Of a DNA stretch of 64,000 bases, positions 17,383 to 27,709 are shown piece after piece. The notes beneath the pieces were generated by a model that worked only from the letters and a program-made list of their open reading frames with translations, did not search any database and was not told the DNA's origin. The position numbers and the translations under genes were made by a program. Origin of the DNA: Aerococcaceae bacterium NML190073 (GTDB taxonomy: Bacteria > Bacillota > Bacilli > Lactobacillales > Aerococcaceae); NCBI GenBank assembly GCA_026131555.1, contig JAMXJH010000004.1, forward strand, positions 1-64,000, in the 5' to 3' direction. Position 1 is the first letter of the stretch. Each line of letters opens with the position of its first letter.

Positions 17383-18748
17383 AGAATATCGAACGGTCGA
17401 AGAAGTAGTCGGTCCGTTAATGATGGTTGAAGGCGTTGAAGGTGTTCGATTCAATGAATTAGTCGAAATCCAATTACAAAACGGCGAAATGCGCCAAGGA
17501 CAAGTGTTAGAAGTCCAAGAAGATAAGGCAATGGTCCAACTATTTGAAGGTTCAAGCGGTATTAACTTGCCGAAGACCAAAGTCCGGTTCACAGGTCGTC
17601 CATTACATTTAGCTGTATCTGAAGATATGGTAGGGCGCATCTTCAACGGAATGGGAAAAGCGATTGATGGAGGTCCGGATATCATCGCTGAGAAATATTT
17701 GGATATCGACGGTCAAGCAATCAATCCGGTTGCTCGCGACTATCCGGATGAATTTATCCAAACGGGAATTTCGGCAATCGACCACTTGAATACACTTGTT
17801 CGCGGACAAAAATTGCCTGTATTTTCGGGTTCAGGTTTACCGCATAAAGAATTAGCCGCTCAAATTGCTCGTCAAGCAACGGTGTTGAATTCTGATGAAA
17901 AGTTTGCGGTTGTGTTTGCTGCGATGGGGATTACCTTTGAAGAAGCGGAATTTTTCATGAATGACTTGCGTGAAACGGGCGCGATTGATCGTTCTGTTCT
18001 ATTCATCAACTTGGCGAACGATCCTGCGATTGAACGGATTGCAACGCCGAAGATTGCTTTGACAACGGCAGAATATTTAGCGTATGAGAAAGATATGCAT
18101 GTCCTAGTTATCATGACGGATATGACAAACTACTGCGAAGCATTGCGTGAAGTTTCAGCCGCACGCCGTGAAGTTCCAGGACGCCGTGGCTATCCAGGTT
18201 ACTTGTATACGAACTTGTCAACACTTTATGAACGCGCCGGTCGCCTTGTCGGCAAAAAAGGTTCGGTAACGCAAATTCCGATTTTGACGATGCCGGAAGA
18301 TGATATTACGCACCCGATTCCGGATTTAACGGGATATATTACGGAAGGACAAATTATTTTGTCACGTGATTTGTACAATAGCGGCTACCGTCCACCGATT
18401 AATGTTTTACCATCACTATCGCGTTTGAAAGACAAAGGTTCAGGTGAAGGCAAAACACGTAAAGATCACGCACCAACAATGAACCAATTGTTTGCCGCTT
18501 ATGCCGAAGGGAAACAAGCAAAAGAATTAGCGGTCGTTTTAGGAGAATCAGCACTTTCTGAAACCGACAAGCTTTACGTGGAGTTCACGAATCGTTTCGA
18601 AGAAGAATATATTAACCAAGGCTTCTACACAAACCGTACAATTTTTGAAACATTGGAGCTAGGTTGGGAGTTGCTCTCAATTCTACCACGTACGGAATTG
18701 AAACGTATTAAGGATGAAATGATTGACGAATTTCTTCCTGAACAATAG
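17369..18748 (+). CDS. ntpB: V-type ATPase regulatory subunit B
   Basis: The ATG at 17369 is preceded by GGAGGTG with 6 nt spacing, giving 459 residues; a GTG at 17354 overlaps the ribosome site and is less likely. The protein has the ATP-synthase alpha/beta fold but no P-loop: the equivalent position reads [49 protein letters not shown]-type residues, here with TDMTNY, are present. It alternates with NtpA in the head and supplies the arginine finger. Confidence 0.97.
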   Translation: MSVIREYRTVEEVVGPLMMVEGVEGVRFNELVEIQLQNGEMRQGQVLEVQEDKAMVQLFEGSSGINLPKTKVRFTGRPLHLAVSEDMVGRIFNGMGKAIDGGPDIIAEKYLDIDGQAINPVARDYPDEFIQTGISAIDHLNTLVRGQKLPVFSGSGLPHKELAAQIARQATVLNSDEKFAVVFAAMGITFEEAEFFMNDLRETGAIDRSVLFINLANDPAIERIATPKIALTTAEYLAYEKDMHVLVIMTDMTNYCEALREVSAARREVPGRRGYPGYLYTNLSTLYERAGRLVGKKGSVTQIPILTMPEDDITHPIPDLTGYITEGQIILSRDLYNSGYRPPINVLPSLSRLKDKGSGEGKTRKDHAPTMNQLFAAYAEGKQAKELAVVLGESALSETDKLYVEFTNRFEEEYINQGFYTNRTIFETLELGWELLSILPRTELKRIKDEMIDEFLPEQ

Positions 18749-18759
18749 GAGGGTTCGAT

Positions 18760-19386
18760 ATGGCTAGATTAAATGTAAAGCCGACCCGTATGGAGTTGGC
18801 GAACCTTAAGAATCGTCTGAAAACTGCCAAGCGAGGGCACAAATTATTGAAAGATAAGCGAGACGAATTGATGCGTCAGTTTATCGACTTAATTCGCGAA
18901 AACAATAAAGTGCGCCAACGTGTTGAGAAACAACTCGTGGCAGGTATGCAAGATTTCGTTTTAGCTAAATCATTGGAGAGCGACCAAATTGTTCAAGAAC
19001 TCTTTATGATTCCGACCAAAAAAACACAACTAAGAATGCGTTTGGATACGATTATGAGTGTCAAAGTCCCAAAAATGCATACTGAAATATACGATACTGC
19101 TCCGCACGGCGAGGTGCCATATAGTTATGTCAGTTCGAACAGCGAGATGGACCACGCAATTGATGATATTGCCAGCTCGCTAGAAGACTTATTGCGCTTA
19201 GCAGAAATCGAAAAAACATGCCAACTGATGGCAGACGAAATCGAGAAAACACGCCGTCGAGTGAACGGGTTAGAGTATCGCATTATGCCTCAATTGGAAG
19301 AAACCATTTACTATATCGAAATGAAACTTGAAGAAGCTGAACGTGCAAACGTGACACGTATGATGAAAGTCAAAGATATGGGATAA
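18760..19386 (+). CDS. ntpD: V-type ATPase subunit D (central shaft)
   Basis: The 208-residue protein is the antiparallel coiled-coil shaft: an N-terminal helix [32 protein letters not shown] and a C-terminal helix with [18 protein letters not shown] and a final [13 protein letters not shown]-like segment. Both ends are highly conserved in archaeal and bacterial D subunits. It is the last gene of the operon; no Ktr-type ntpJ follows, unlike E. hirae. Confidence 0.95.
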   Translation: MARLNVKPTRMELANLKNRLKTAKRGHKLLKDKRDELMRQFIDLIRENNKVRQRVEKQLVAGMQDFVLAKSLESDQIVQELFMIPTKKTQLRMRLDTIMSVKVPKMHTEIYDTAPHGEVPYSYVSSNSEMDHAIDDIASSLEDLLRLAEIEKTCQLMADEIEKTRRRVNGLEYRIMPQLEETIYYIEMKLEEAERANVTRMMKVKDMG

Positions 19387-19401
19387 GAATTAATTATGCT
19401 G

Positions 19402-19444
19402 AAAGGATTTAGTTTCCAAATGACAAGGGACTAAATCCTTTTAA
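19402..19444 (+). terminator. Terminator of the V-ATPase operon
   Basis: AAAGGATTTAGT (19402-19413) pairs perfectly with ACTAAATCCTTT (19430-19441) around a 16-nt loop, followed by TT. Confidence 0.8.
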
Positions 19445-19589
19445 CCTGTCTATTTGTCATATCTGTTAATACAGCATTAGCAAAAGACTGCTATGTATTA
19501 TAAATATAGTAGAAATAAAACGTTTAGTTTTTTTGAAAAGATTCTGCTATAATGGGCGAGTGAATGATTTATGATGTGGAGGAACTCAA

Positions 19590-20570
19590 GTGGATAGAGA
19601 AGAAAGATTAAGTACGCGCTCAGCGCGTAAACGTCGCAAACGCCGTAAAAAACGCGGTTGCTTACCTTTTGTTGTAGGATTGTTGTTGCTGATAATATTA
19701 GGAACAGGAATTTATGTTTATTCGGTTTATCGTAATTTGCAAGAAACCGCGCAAGATTTGCATTCTAGCAGACCCGCTGAACAAATTGCGAAACGTTCAG
19801 AGAGCGTTGAAGTCACGCAGAAACATCAACCATTTTCAGTATTGTTATTAGGAATTGATACAGGAGAATTCGATCGTGGAGATGAAGGTGGACGTTCTGA
19901 TGTAATGATTGTCGCAACAATCAACAAACAGAATAAACGTGTAACCTTTACAAGTATTCCGCGTGATACTCGAACAGAAATCGTCGGTTACGGTATCGAA
20001 GATAAGATTAACCACGCTTACGCATTCGGAGGCGTTGCGATGTCTGTCAACTCCGTTCAGAACTTACTTGATATCCCGATAGACTATACTGTCACGATTG
20101 ATATGGGCGGCTTCGAAAAAATTATCGACGCAGTAGGCGGCATCACTGTAACGCCGTTTTCAACTTTCAATCAAGAAGGATACCAGTTTTATGAAGGACA
20201 GCCGGTGCACATGGACGGCGTCACAGCATTGCAATACTCACGTTTCCGATTTGATGACGACGGAGATTACGGTCGCCAAGAAAGACAAAGACAAATTATT
20301 ACCGCTTTGATTAAGTCATTAGCCTCGCCTGATACATTATTCTCGTATGGAAATATTTTGGATTCTTTACAAGGCGTTATCACCACCGATATGACATTTA
20401 ATGAAATTACATCAGTGGTGCAAAACTATCATCAAGCGGCTCAAAACATTGAAACATTACAACTTTCGGGAAGCGGAACAACAATTGATGGGGTATATTA
20501 CGACATTCCGGACCCGTCATCTTTACGCGAAGTATCTAACAGAATCAAATCAGAACTAGAAATAAATTAG
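19590..20570 (+). CDS. LytR-CpsA-Psr family wall-polymer ligase
   Basis: LCP proteins transfer undecaprenyl-linked polymers such as teichoic acids or capsule onto peptidoglycan outside the cell. The 326-residue protein begins with a very basic cytoplasmic tail (RSARKRRKRRKKRGC), one membrane helix (about 24-46) and then the extracellular LCP domain with RSDVMIVATINKQNK, TSIPRDTRTEI, INHAYAFGG, and DGVTALQYSRFRFDDDGDYGRQERQRQII containing the arginines that bind pyrophosphate. Start is the GTG at 19590 after GGAGG. It is transcribed alone from a -10 box TATAAT at 19548-19553. Confidence 0.92.
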   Translation: MDREERLSTRSARKRRKRRKKRGCLPFVVGLLLLIILGTGIYVYSVYRNLQETAQDLHSSRPAEQIAKRSESVEVTQKHQPFSVLLLGIDTGEFDRGDEGGRSDVMIVATINKQNKRVTFTSIPRDTRTEIVGYGIEDKINHAYAFGGVAMSVNSVQNLLDIPIDYTVTIDMGGFEKIIDAVGGITVTPFSTFNQEGYQFYEGQPVHMDGVTALQYSRFRFDDDGDYGRQERQRQIITALIKSLASPDTLFSYGNILDSLQGVITTDMTFNEITSVVQNYHQAAQNIETLQLSGSGTTIDGVYYDIPDPSSLREVSNRIKSELEIN

Positions 20571-20664
20571 AAAAAATATATTTAAATTTAAGATATTTTT
20601 GAAATAGTTAGGGTTTTCTCTAGACTATTTTTAAAGATTTTGTTAAAATTAAGCGTATAAGTTT

Positions 20665-20697
20665 GTAATCTTTAGATTACGAGCCACAATTTATAAT
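20665..20697 (+). promoter_or_regulatory. rpsA promoter region with perfect palindrome
   Basis: GTAATC-TTTA-GATTAC (20665-20680) is a perfect 6-bp inverted repeat covering the position of the -35 box for TATAAT at 20692-20697. It could be an operator or a leader hairpin if an earlier start site is used. Confidence 0.4.
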
Positions 20698-20720
20698 GTA
20701 TTGCTTAGGAGGATTAGCAG

Positions 20721-21995
20721 ATGACAGAATTTGTGAACGAACAAGAAGTAACTGTTGAAGAAGGTGCAGCACTAACTTCAATGGCGGATGCGTTGGATAG
20801 CGTATTGGATATTAAGGTAGGCGATATCGTAAAAGGTGATGTATTAGCTTTTGACGATAATCAAGTACGTGTTGCAATTAAAGAAAGCGGCGGATTAGAA
20901 GGTGTAGTGCCTCGCAACGAATTATCAGCAACTCCTTTCGATGCATTATCAGATGTAGTAAGCATTGGCGACGAAATTGAATTAGTTGTTTTGAAACCAA
21001 TCAAAGACAAAGAGAACGGTAATTACTTATTATCTAAGAAACGCGTAGATGCTAAGAAAGTTTGGGCTGAATTGCAAGAGAAAGCGAACAACCAAGAAAC
21101 ATTAACAGCACCTGTTAAAGAAGCTGTTAAAGGCGGTTTAGTAGTAGATGCCGGAGTGCGTGGTTTCGTACCTGCATCAATGGTTGAAGAATTCTATGTG
21201 GAAGATTTATCAGCTTACAAAGGTCAAACTTTAGAGTTTGTAATCGTTGAAGTTGAACCTAGCGAGAACCGCTTAATCTTATCTCACAAAGAAATCGCAC
21301 GTCGTGAGCGCGATGCGAAACGTGAAGAAGCATTAGCTAAATTAGAAGAAGATGCAGTGGTAGAAGGTAAAGTTGCCCGTTTAACTAATTTCGGTGCATT
21401 TATCGACTTAGGTGGCGTTGACGGTTTGGTACATATCAGCCGTATTTCACACCAACACATTGCTAAACCATCAGACGCATTAACAGTAGGCGATACTGTC
21501 AATGTGAAAGTATTATCCATTGATAAAGAAGCAGGGCGTGTGTCATTGTCAATTAAAGACACTTTAGAAGGACCTTGGGATAATATCGCTGAGAAGGCTC
21601 CGGAAGGCGCAGTATTACCTGGTGTTGTAAAACGCTTAGCTGATTTCGGTGCTTTCGTTGAAGTGTTCCCTGGTGTAGAAGGTTTAGTGCATATCTCACA
21701 AATTTCACATGAGCACATTGCGACTCCGCAAGAGAAATTAACGGAAGGTCAAGAAATCGAAGTGAAAGTATTGTCTTCTAACCAAGAAGAACAACGTTTA
21801 TCTCTTTCAATTAAAGCATTGATTGAAAAGCCTGTTCAAGAAGTTGTTGAGAAACCTAAGAAAGAATCAGCACCTAAACCACGTAAATCTTCTCCGGCAA
21901 AAGAAGCAAATAATTTTGTGCCTGAAGCTGATACCGGATTTACATTAGGCGATGTATTAGGTAGCGCATTAGAAGAACTAAATACAGAAGCATAA
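20721..21995 (+). CDS. rpsA: Ribosomal protein S1 homologue (four S1 domains)
   Basis: The 424-residue protein has four S1/OB-fold repeats, at about 30-105, 118-185, 205-275 and 288-360, the last two with very similar GAFIDLGGVDGLVHISRISHQHIAKP and GAFVEVFPGVEGLVHISQISHEHI strings, followed by a lysine-rich tail. Firmicute S1 homologues are shorter than the six-domain E. coli protein and may help translation of only some mRNAs. Start follows GGAGGATT. A weak terminator-like hairpin separates it from der. Confidence 0.93.
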   Translation: MTEFVNEQEVTVEEGAALTSMADALDSVLDIKVGDIVKGDVLAFDDNQVRVAIKESGGLEGVVPRNELSATPFDALSDVVSIGDEIELVVLKPIKDKENGNYLLSKKRVDAKKVWAELQEKANNQETLTAPVKEAVKGGLVVDAGVRGFVPASMVEEFYVEDLSAYKGQTLEFVIVEVEPSENRLILSHKEIARRERDAKREEALAKLEEDAVVEGKVARLTNFGAFIDLGGVDGLVHISRISHQHIAKPSDALTVGDTVNVKVLSIDKEAGRVSLSIKDTLEGPWDNIAEKAPEGAVLPGVVKRLADFGAFVEVFPGVEGLVHISQISHEHIATPQEKLTEGQEIEVKVLSSNQEEQRLSLSIKALIEKPVQEVVEKPKKESAPKPRKSSPAKEANNFVPEADTGFTLGDVLGSALEELNTEA

Positions 21996-22012
21996 TTTAA
22001 ATTAGAAAGTGG

Positions 22013-22041
22013 AGACTGGCTTGATAATAGGTCAGTCTTTT
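22013..22041 (+). terminator. Attenuator-like hairpin between rpsA and der
   Basis: AGACTGGC (22013-22020) pairs with GTCAGTCT (22031-22038) with one G-U pair, then TTTT. It is short and may only partly stop transcription before der. Confidence 0.55.
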
Positions 22042-22059
22042 CCTATGGAGGAATTAAGA

Positions 22060-23373
22060 ATGAGTATGCCGGTTGTTGCATTAGTTGGAAGACCGAATGT
22101 CGGGAAGTCAACAATTTTTAACCGTTTGATAGGAGAGCGTTTGTCCATCGTTGAGGATTACCCCGGTGTAACGCGTGATCGTATTTATGCAACGGGAAAA
22201 TGGCTAGGGCAGGAATTTCGTGTCATTGATACAGGCGGTATCGAAATGACAGATGAGCCTTTGATGGAACAAGTGCGTCATCAAGCGGATATTGCAATGG
22301 AAGAGGCGGATGTTATCGTATTTGTAACGAATATGCGAGAAGGTTTGACAGATGCAGACGAAGCAATCGCACATCGTTTACATCGGACCAATAAACCTGT
22401 TGTTTTAGCGGTTAACAAAACGGATAACCCTGAACAGCGTCAGATGATTTATGATTTCTATGCGCTGGGGCACGGAGATCCGTTTCCTATTTCCGGTGCA
22501 CACGGAACCGGGTTGGGAGATTTATTAGATGCTGTCGTTAATTTTTTCCCTGAGAAGAAAGAGTATGATGAGGAAGAAGATAATATTAAATTCTGCTTCA
22601 TTGGTCGCCCAAATGTTGGAAAATCAAGTTTAGTCAATGCTATTTTGCAAGAAGAACGAGTGATTGTATCAAATATTGAAGGAACAACACGCGAAGCTGT
22701 GGATACCCATTTCACGAATGTCGATGGTCGAAAATTCACGATGATAGATACAGCGGGGATTCGAAAACGTGGTAAGGTTTACGAGAACACTGAGAAATAC
22801 AGCGTCTTACGTGCATTGTCGGCCATTGATCGTAGCAACGTTGTCTGTGTTGTGTTAGATGCTGAAACGGGAATTCGGGAGCAAGATAAAAAGATTGCCG
22901 GTTATGCCTATGATGCCGGTAAAGGTATCATTATCATTGTGAATAAATGGGATGCGGTTGATAAATCGGATAAGAAATTCGAAGAGTTTACGAAAGAAAT
23001 TCGTGCGCATTTCGAGTATTTATCATTTGCGCCAATCTTATTTGTGAGTGCACACACGCGTCAACGATTGCACAAGTTACCAGAACTATTAGAAATGGTA
23101 TATGAGAACAGTCAACGTCGTATTCAATCTTCTGTATTAAATGATGTCGTAATGGATGCTGTTGCGATGAATCCTACGCCTACGGATAAAGGTCGTCGTT
23201 TGAAAATTTACTACATGACACAAGTGGCAGTTGGACCGCCGACTTTTGTTGTGTTCGTCAATGATGTTGAGCTAATGCACTTCAGTTATGAACGTTTTTT
23301 ACAAAATCAGTTGCGACAATCGTTCTATTTCGAAGGCACACCGATTAAATTAATCACTAGAATGCGACAATAA
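22060..23373 (+). CDS. der: Ribosome biogenesis GTPase Der (EngA)
   Basis: Der has two tandem GTPase domains and a C-terminal KH-like domain and is needed for 50S subunit assembly. Both G1 motifs are seen (GRPNVGKST near residue 9 and GRPNVGKSS near 182), with DTGG/DTAG switch-II motifs and NKTD/NKWD specificity motifs. The start is the ATG at 22060, 8 nt after GGAGG, giving 437 residues, the normal length; an in-frame start at 22009 has no ribosome site. Confidence 0.97.
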   Translation: MSMPVVALVGRPNVGKSTIFNRLIGERLSIVEDYPGVTRDRIYATGKWLGQEFRVIDTGGIEMTDEPLMEQVRHQADIAMEEADVIVFVTNMREGLTDADEAIAHRLHRTNKPVVLAVNKTDNPEQRQMIYDFYALGHGDPFPISGAHGTGLGDLLDAVVNFFPEKKEYDEEEDNIKFCFIGRPNVGKSSLVNAILQEERVIVSNIEGTTREAVDTHFTNVDGRKFTMIDTAGIRKRGKVYENTEKYSVLRALSAIDRSNVVCVVLDAETGIREQDKKIAGYAYDAGKGIIIIVNKWDAVDKSDKKFEEFTKEIRAHFEYLSFAPILFVSAHTRQRLHKLPELLEMVYENSQRRIQSSVLNDVVMDAVAMNPTPTDKGRRLKIYYMTQVAVGPPTFVVFVNDVELMHFSYERFLQNQLRQSFYFEGTPIKLITRMRQ

Positions 23374-23432
23374 TAAAATTTAATTGTAATAAAGATTGTA
23401 TTAAGAATGACAATGTGGTATCCTATACAGGA

Positions 23433-23450
23433 AACAACGATTTCGTTGTT
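23433..23450 (+). promoter_or_regulatory. Leader hairpin of hup
   Basis: AACAACG-ATTT-CGTTGTT forms a perfect 7-bp hairpin ending 10 bases before the Shine-Dalgarno of hup. There is no U-run, so it is more likely an mRNA-stability or translation element than a terminator. Confidence 0.4.
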
Positions 23451-23474
23451 CTTACATAAAGGAGGAGAAAACTT

Positions 23475-23750
23475 ATGGCAAACAAAGCAGATTTAGTGGA
23501 AAAAGTAGCCGCTAAAACGAACTTGACTAAGAAAGACGTTACAGCAACTGTAGAAGCTTTATTTGAAGTAATTCAAGAAGAATTAGCTGCTGGTGAGAAA
23601 GTCCAAGTAATTGGCTTCGGAACTTTTGAAGTTCGTGAGCGCGCAGCTCGTAAGGGCCGTAACCCACAAACTGGTAAAGAAATCGAAATCGCTGCAAGCA
23701 AAGTTCCAGGCTTCAAAGCCGGCAAAGCGTTAAAAGACGCCATCAAATAA
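23475..23750 (+). CDS. hup: DNA-binding protein HU
   Basis: The 91-residue protein is a standard HU: an N-terminal helix pair [22 protein letters not shown], the dimer core, and the beta-arm with [24 protein letters not shown] whose tip proline intercalates into bent DNA. It compacts the nucleoid as a homodimer. AAAGGAGGAG precedes the ATG, and a strong terminator follows, so it is expressed as a single-gene transcript. Confidence 0.97.
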   Translation: MANKADLVEKVAAKTNLTKKDVTATVEALFEVIQEELAAGEKVQVIGFGTFEVRERAARKGRNPQTGKEIEIAASKVPGFKAGKALKDAIK

Positions 23751-23765
23751 TTTATAAGCGATTCT

Positions 23766-23803
23766 GCTGCATTAAGTTATATGACTTAGTGCAGCTTTTT
23801 TTT
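23766..23803 (+). terminator. Terminator of hup
   Basis: GCTGCATTAAGT (23766-23777) and ACTTAGTGCAGC (23784-23795) make a 12-bp stem with one G-U pair, followed by eight T. Confidence 0.93.
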
Positions 23804-23833
23804 GTAGCTAAAATACATAAGAATGAGGAATTA

Positions 23834-23874
23834 TTGCGTTTCGTTCACGCAAATGCTCCTTGATATTGTATAAT
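23834..23874 (+). promoter_or_regulatory. xerC-hslVU promoter with inverted repeat
   Basis: TATAAT at 23869-23874 lies 25 bases before the likely xerC start. Upstream, TTGCGT-N7-ACGCAA (23834-23852) is a perfect inverted repeat overlapping the -35 position, so it may be an operator. Confidence 0.45.
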
Positions 23875-23893
23875 AGGGAAAGAGGTGAGTGCG

Positions 23894-24820
23894 GTGCTAA
23901 AACAAATTGAGCAGTTCGAACATTATTTGCGCAATGAACGCTATTATTCAGAACATACAATCAGTGGCTATATGCGAGATTTGAAGGAGTTTCAGACATT
24001 TTTGGCAAGTTCAGGAGATGCACAACTCGTCGACTTAACGTATCAAGATATGCGTTTGTATTTAGTTCATTTGAATGAGCGTCAACTGGCGAATGCGACG
24101 ATTGGACGCAAATTATCAACTTTGCGTTCTTTCTTCAAATTTGCACTAATGCAGCGATGGATTACTACGAATCCAATGGACTTGTTGCATATGCCTAATA
24201 ATAAACAACGCTTGCCTAATTTTTTCTACGAAAATGAAATATCGCAACTCATTGAAGCGGCTCGTCGAGATGAGGCTCCTGATGCACCTTTGCTACTCTC
24301 CATTATCGAGTTATTGTATGCGACAGGCATGCGAATTAGCGAGTGTTGCGATTTGGAATTATCAAGAATTGACTTTGATATTCAAATGGCACGCATTATC
24401 GGGAAGGGGAATAAAGAACGAATTGTTCCGATTGGCGATATTGCAATCAATGTTTTACAACAATATCTTCGAGTACTCCGTCCTGAGTATGTGGCGAAAT
24501 TAGCAAACCCTGAAGATGAGAGGTATGTCTTTTTGACACCTAAAGGCAAAAAAATAACGCCGCAATATGTTCGCCATCACCTGAAGAAATTAATTGAGCG
24601 AACTGGATTGAATTTGGCAATTCATCCGCATAAACTACGCCATTCCTTTGCGACACATTTGCTGAATCGTGGTGCAGATATGCGGAGCGTTCAGGAATTG
24701 TTAGGACACGCTAATCTAAGTTCCACACAAATTTACACACATTTAACGAAAGATAAATTAAGACAAGATTATTTGAAGGCACACCCGCGTGCCAAAAGAC
24801 TAACAACACAGGAGGATTAA
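23894..24820 (+). CDS. xerC: Tyrosine recombinase XerC
   Basis: The protein has an N-terminal SAM-like core-binding domain ([25 protein letters not shown]) and a C-terminal catalytic domain. All catalytic residues are visible: R in ATGMRISE, K in [11 protein letters not shown]-x-x-R in [13 protein letters not shown] in [10 protein letters not shown] and the nucleophile Y in IYTHL. With XerD it resolves chromosome dimers at dif. A GTG at 23885 overlaps the AGAGGTGA ribosome site, so the GTG at 23894 (308 residues) is more likely. Placement before hslVU equals the B. subtilis codV context. Its stop is one base from hslV. Confidence 0.92.
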   Translation: MLKQIEQFEHYLRNERYYSEHTISGYMRDLKEFQTFLASSGDAQLVDLTYQDMRLYLVHLNERQLANATIGRKLSTLRSFFKFALMQRWITTNPMDLLHMPNNKQRLPNFFYENEISQLIEAARRDEAPDAPLLLSIIELLYATGMRISECCDLELSRIDFDIQMARIIGKGNKERIVPIGDIAINVLQQYLRVLRPEYVAKLANPEDERYVFLTPKGKKITPQYVRHHLKKLIERTGLNLAIHPHKLRHSFATHLLNRGADMRSVQELLGHANLSSTQIYTHLTKDKLRQDYLKAHPRAKRLTTQED

Positions 24821-24821
24821 G

Positions 24822-25352
24822 ATGACAACAATATGTGCAGTCAAAAAAAATAATCAGCTGGCAATGGCCGGTGATGGACAAGTAACCATGGGTGAAAAAG
24901 TCATTATGAAAGGTGGCGCACGCAAATTACGCCGTATTTATAATGATGAAGTAATCGTCGGTTTCGCCGGTGGCGTTGCCGATGCGATCGCGTTATCTGA
25001 AATGTTCGAGGAGAAACTAAAAGCACATCAAGGTCAATTAATACGAGCGGCTGTTGAAGTTGCTAAGCAATGGCGAACTGATCGAACACTGCAAAAGTTG
25101 GAAGCATTACTCATTGTGATGAATAAAGAAACTTTATTACTGGTAAGCGGAACCGGTGAAGTTATCGAACCGGATGATGGCGTGTTGACCATTGGTTCAG
25201 GAGGAAACTATGCTTTAGCCGCTGCGCGTGCTTTGTTGCGCCATGGTGACAATTTATCCGCTAAGGAAATCGCTTTTCAAGCATTAAAAATTGCTAGCGA
25301 AATCGATGTGTTTACAAACGATAATATTTTGTTAGAAGAATTTGGAGGCTGA
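24822..25352 (+). CDS. hslV: ATP-dependent protease subunit HslV
   Basis: HslV is the proteasome-like peptidase of the HslVU (ClpQY) complex. The 176-residue product begins MTTICAV, so after Met removal Thr2 is the N-terminal nucleophile, as in E. coli and unlike the Ser form of B. subtilis ClpQ. Other family blocks are [25 protein letters not shown] and [16 protein letters not shown]. It lies one base after xerC and 2 bases before hslU; AGGAGG precedes its ATG. Confidence 0.96.
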   Translation: MTTICAVKKNNQLAMAGDGQVTMGEKVIMKGGARKLRRIYNDEVIVGFAGGVADAIALSEMFEEKLKAHQGQLIRAAVEVAKQWRTDRTLQKLEALLIVMNKETLLLVSGTGEVIEPDDGVLTIGSGGNYALAAARALLRHGDNLSAKEIAFQALKIASEIDVFTNDNILLEEFGG

Positions 25353-25354
25353 AT

Positions 25355-26764
25355 ATGCAAACAATCAATTTGACCCCTCGCTCAATTGTGGCAGAATTAG
25401 ACAAACACATTATCGGACAAGAAGAGGCCAAACGAGCAGTAGCGATTGCTCTACGTAATCGTTTGCGTCGTTTGAAATTGGAAGACGATATGCGTCAAGA
25501 AGTCAAACCGAAAAACTTGCTTATGATAGGTCCTACCGGTGTCGGCAAAACAGAAATCGCCCGTCGCTTAGCCGATATCGCTCAAGCACCTTTTATCAAA
25601 GTTGAAGCGACGAAATACACAGAAGTAGGGTATGTCGGACGTGATGTTGAATCCATGGTTCGCGACTTAGTTGAACAAGCCATCCGCCTTGTCAAAAAGC
25701 AAAAGCATGCAGAAGTTCGCGATAAAGCAGAAGCTAAAGCAATCGAACGAATCGCTAAAGCATTACGTCCGGGAAAAAAAGTAAAGAAAACAGAACCTAA
25801 TACGGCGGGGATGCCATTTAATTTGGCGGAAATGTTCAAGAACCTCACACCGCCTTCTCAAGAAGAAGAGGAACAAGAAGTGATAACTGACGAAATTGCT
25901 GCTTCAAGACGCCAAATTCGTCAGCAAATTCGCGATGGCTTATTGGACAAGCATGAAGTCACTATCAAATTAGAGGAAAAGAAAGTACAACTTAATAGCC
26001 TCAATCCGGCAATGGAACAAATGATGGACATGCAAGAAAGTCTCAATGCCTTACGCCCTAAGAAAAAAATTGAGCGTACTGTTAGCGTTAGAGAAGCAAT
26101 CGAACTATTAACAGAAGAAGAGGCAGAGCGTTTAGTCAATCAAGAAGATATTAACCAACAAGCATTGAAACTCGCGGAAGAAAACGGCATTATTTTTATC
26201 GATGAAATTGATAAGATTGCAACTCGCAATCAACATGCCGGAGAAGTCAGTCGACAAGGTGTACAACGTGATATCTTGCCAATCGTAGAGGGCAGTCAAG
26301 TGCCAACCAAATACGGTTTAATTTCAACAGATCATATTCTTTTCATTGGGAGCGGAGCTTTTCACGTTGCCAAACCTTCCGACTTGATTCCTGAATTGCA
26401 AGGGCGTTTCCCGATTCGTGTTCATCTGAACGATTTGACGAAATCAGACTTTATTCGCATTCTTTCTGAACCAAAGAATGCTTTATTAAAGCAATATCAA
26501 GCGTTATTGAACACTGAAGGTGTTGAGATTGATTTTACACCGGAGGCAATTGACCGAATGGCGGAATATGCGGTAAAATTGAACGAAACAACTGATAATA
26601 TCGGTGCGCGACGCTTACATACAATTATTGAAACGTTATTGGAAGAATTATTGTTTGAATCCGCTGAAATGAGTATGGGAAATATTACAATTACCGAACA
26701 ATATGTAGAACAAAAACTCGAAAAAATTGTTGAGAATCAAGATTTAAGTCGTTATATTTTATAA
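25355..26764 (+). CDS. hslU: ATP-dependent protease ATPase subunit HslU
   Basis: HslU is the AAA+ unfoldase that feeds HslV. The 469 residues contain Walker A GPTGVGKTE (59-67), the pore-loop GYVGRD, an intermediate I-domain (about 110-245, with highly charged helices), Walker [12 protein letters not shown], the sensor region and arginine-finger GAFHVAKPSDLIPELQGRFPIRV, and the conserved C-terminal tail LSRYIL that activates HslV. Length is normal. Confidence 0.97.
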   Translation: MQTINLTPRSIVAELDKHIIGQEEAKRAVAIALRNRLRRLKLEDDMRQEVKPKNLLMIGPTGVGKTEIARRLADIAQAPFIKVEATKYTEVGYVGRDVESMVRDLVEQAIRLVKKQKHAEVRDKAEAKAIERIAKALRPGKKVKKTEPNTAGMPFNLAEMFKNLTPPSQEEEEQEVITDEIAASRRQIRQQIRDGLLDKHEVTIKLEEKKVQLNSLNPAMEQMMDMQESLNALRPKKKIERTVSVREAIELLTEEEAERLVNQEDINQQALKLAEENGIIFIDEIDKIATRNQHAGEVSRQGVQRDILPIVEGSQVPTKYGLISTDHILFIGSGAFHVAKPSDLIPELQGRFPIRVHLNDLTKSDFIRILSEPKNALLKQYQALLNTEGVEIDFTPEAIDRMAEYAVKLNETTDNIGARRLHTIIETLLEELLFESAEMSMGNITITEQYVEQKLEKIVENQDLSRYIL

Positions 26765-26781
26765 AGAAAAGAGGGATGTTG

Positions 26782-27663
26782 ATGATTACACTTGAAAATG
26801 AACAATTACGTGTCCTGATTAGTCCGGAAGGCGCAGAACTAGTGTCTGTCTTGGATAAGGCAAGCAACCATGAATTTCTATGGCAAGCAGATCCGGCGCA
26901 TTGGCCACGCCGTGCCCCAGTGCTGTTTCCCATTATTGGTGGATTAAAGGAACAGCAATTCACTTATAAAGGGCAGACCTATCAACCTAGAAAGCATGGT
27001 TTCGCTCGTGATAAAGTATTCCAAGTACAAGCGACTACGGATAATTCCGCTACTTTCTACTTGAAAAATGATGCCGAAACAATGCAGGAATATCCGTTTG
27101 AATTCAGTTTCCAAATTACATATATTTTGCATCAGAACAAGATAACTATCTCATACGAAGTGTTAAATTCATCGGCATCCGAACCTTTGTATTATAGCGT
27201 GGGAGGACATCCCGGGTTCAACGTAACAATGACGGAGGCTGGGGAATTTAACCACGTACAAGTTGGACTTGAACCAGAAGGTTTGTACTTACGCATTCCA
27301 ATCACCGCAGACGGTCTCGCCGACTTCAAAAAAGCGAAATATCAATCAGTGGGTATGGATACTGTATGCCACAAAGACTTCAAGAAAGATGCGATTGTTT
27401 ATCAAATCAACGATAAGACTGAAGCAGTTTTGCGTGACAAAAAATCAAAAGTAGAAATACGTTTAAGACCTAGTCGCATGGAGTATCTCGGCATTTGGTC
27501 GCCTTACACAACGAAAGCACCGTTTATTTGTTTGGAACCATGGGCAGGAATCACCGATAAAGTGGAGGCTTCCGGACTGCTTGAAGAAAAGCAGGGCATT
27601 CATCATTTGCCTCCTAATCAATTGATGACGCACGACTATACAATAACGTTCACTAAACGTTAA
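26782..27663 (+). CDS. Aldose 1-epimerase family protein (LacX-like)
   Basis: The ATG at 26782 stands 6 nt after GAGGG; an ATG at 26776 is too close to it. The 293-residue protein has the galactose-mutarotase-like fold: RRAPVLFPIIGGL, RKHGFARDKVF, SVGGHPGFNV with a catalytic-type histidine, and a late YLGIWSPYTTKAPFICLEPW with the catalytic glutamate. LacX-like proteins interconvert sugar anomers, but their substrates are rarely tested. It follows hslU by about 17 nt where B. subtilis has codY, so here the operon ends differently. Confidence 0.85.
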   Translation: MITLENEQLRVLISPEGAELVSVLDKASNHEFLWQADPAHWPRRAPVLFPIIGGLKEQQFTYKGQTYQPRKHGFARDKVFQVQATTDNSATFYLKNDAETMQEYPFEFSFQITYILHQNKITISYEVLNSSASEPLYYSVGGHPGFNVTMTEAGEFNHVQVGLEPEGLYLRIPITADGLADFKKAKYQSVGMDTVCHKDFKKDAIVYQINDKTEAVLRDKKSKVEIRLRPSRMEYLGIWSPYTTKAPFICLEPWAGITDKVEASGLLEEKQGIHHLPPNQLMTHDYTITFTKR

Positions 27664-27670
27664 AGAGCGA

Positions 27671-27696
27671 AGATCGTCTATACGGACGGTCTTTTT
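27671..27696 (+). terminator. Terminator after the LacX-like gene
   Basis: AGATCGTC (27671-27678) pairs with GACGGTCT (27685-27692) with one G-U pair, then TTTTC. Confidence 0.75.
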
Positions 27697-27709
27697 CTAT
27701 TTTCTCAGA

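Noticed and set aside
21284-21718. 144-codon minus-strand frame
   Set aside because: Antisense to the repeated S1 domains of rpsA; its internal repeats simply mirror those domains.
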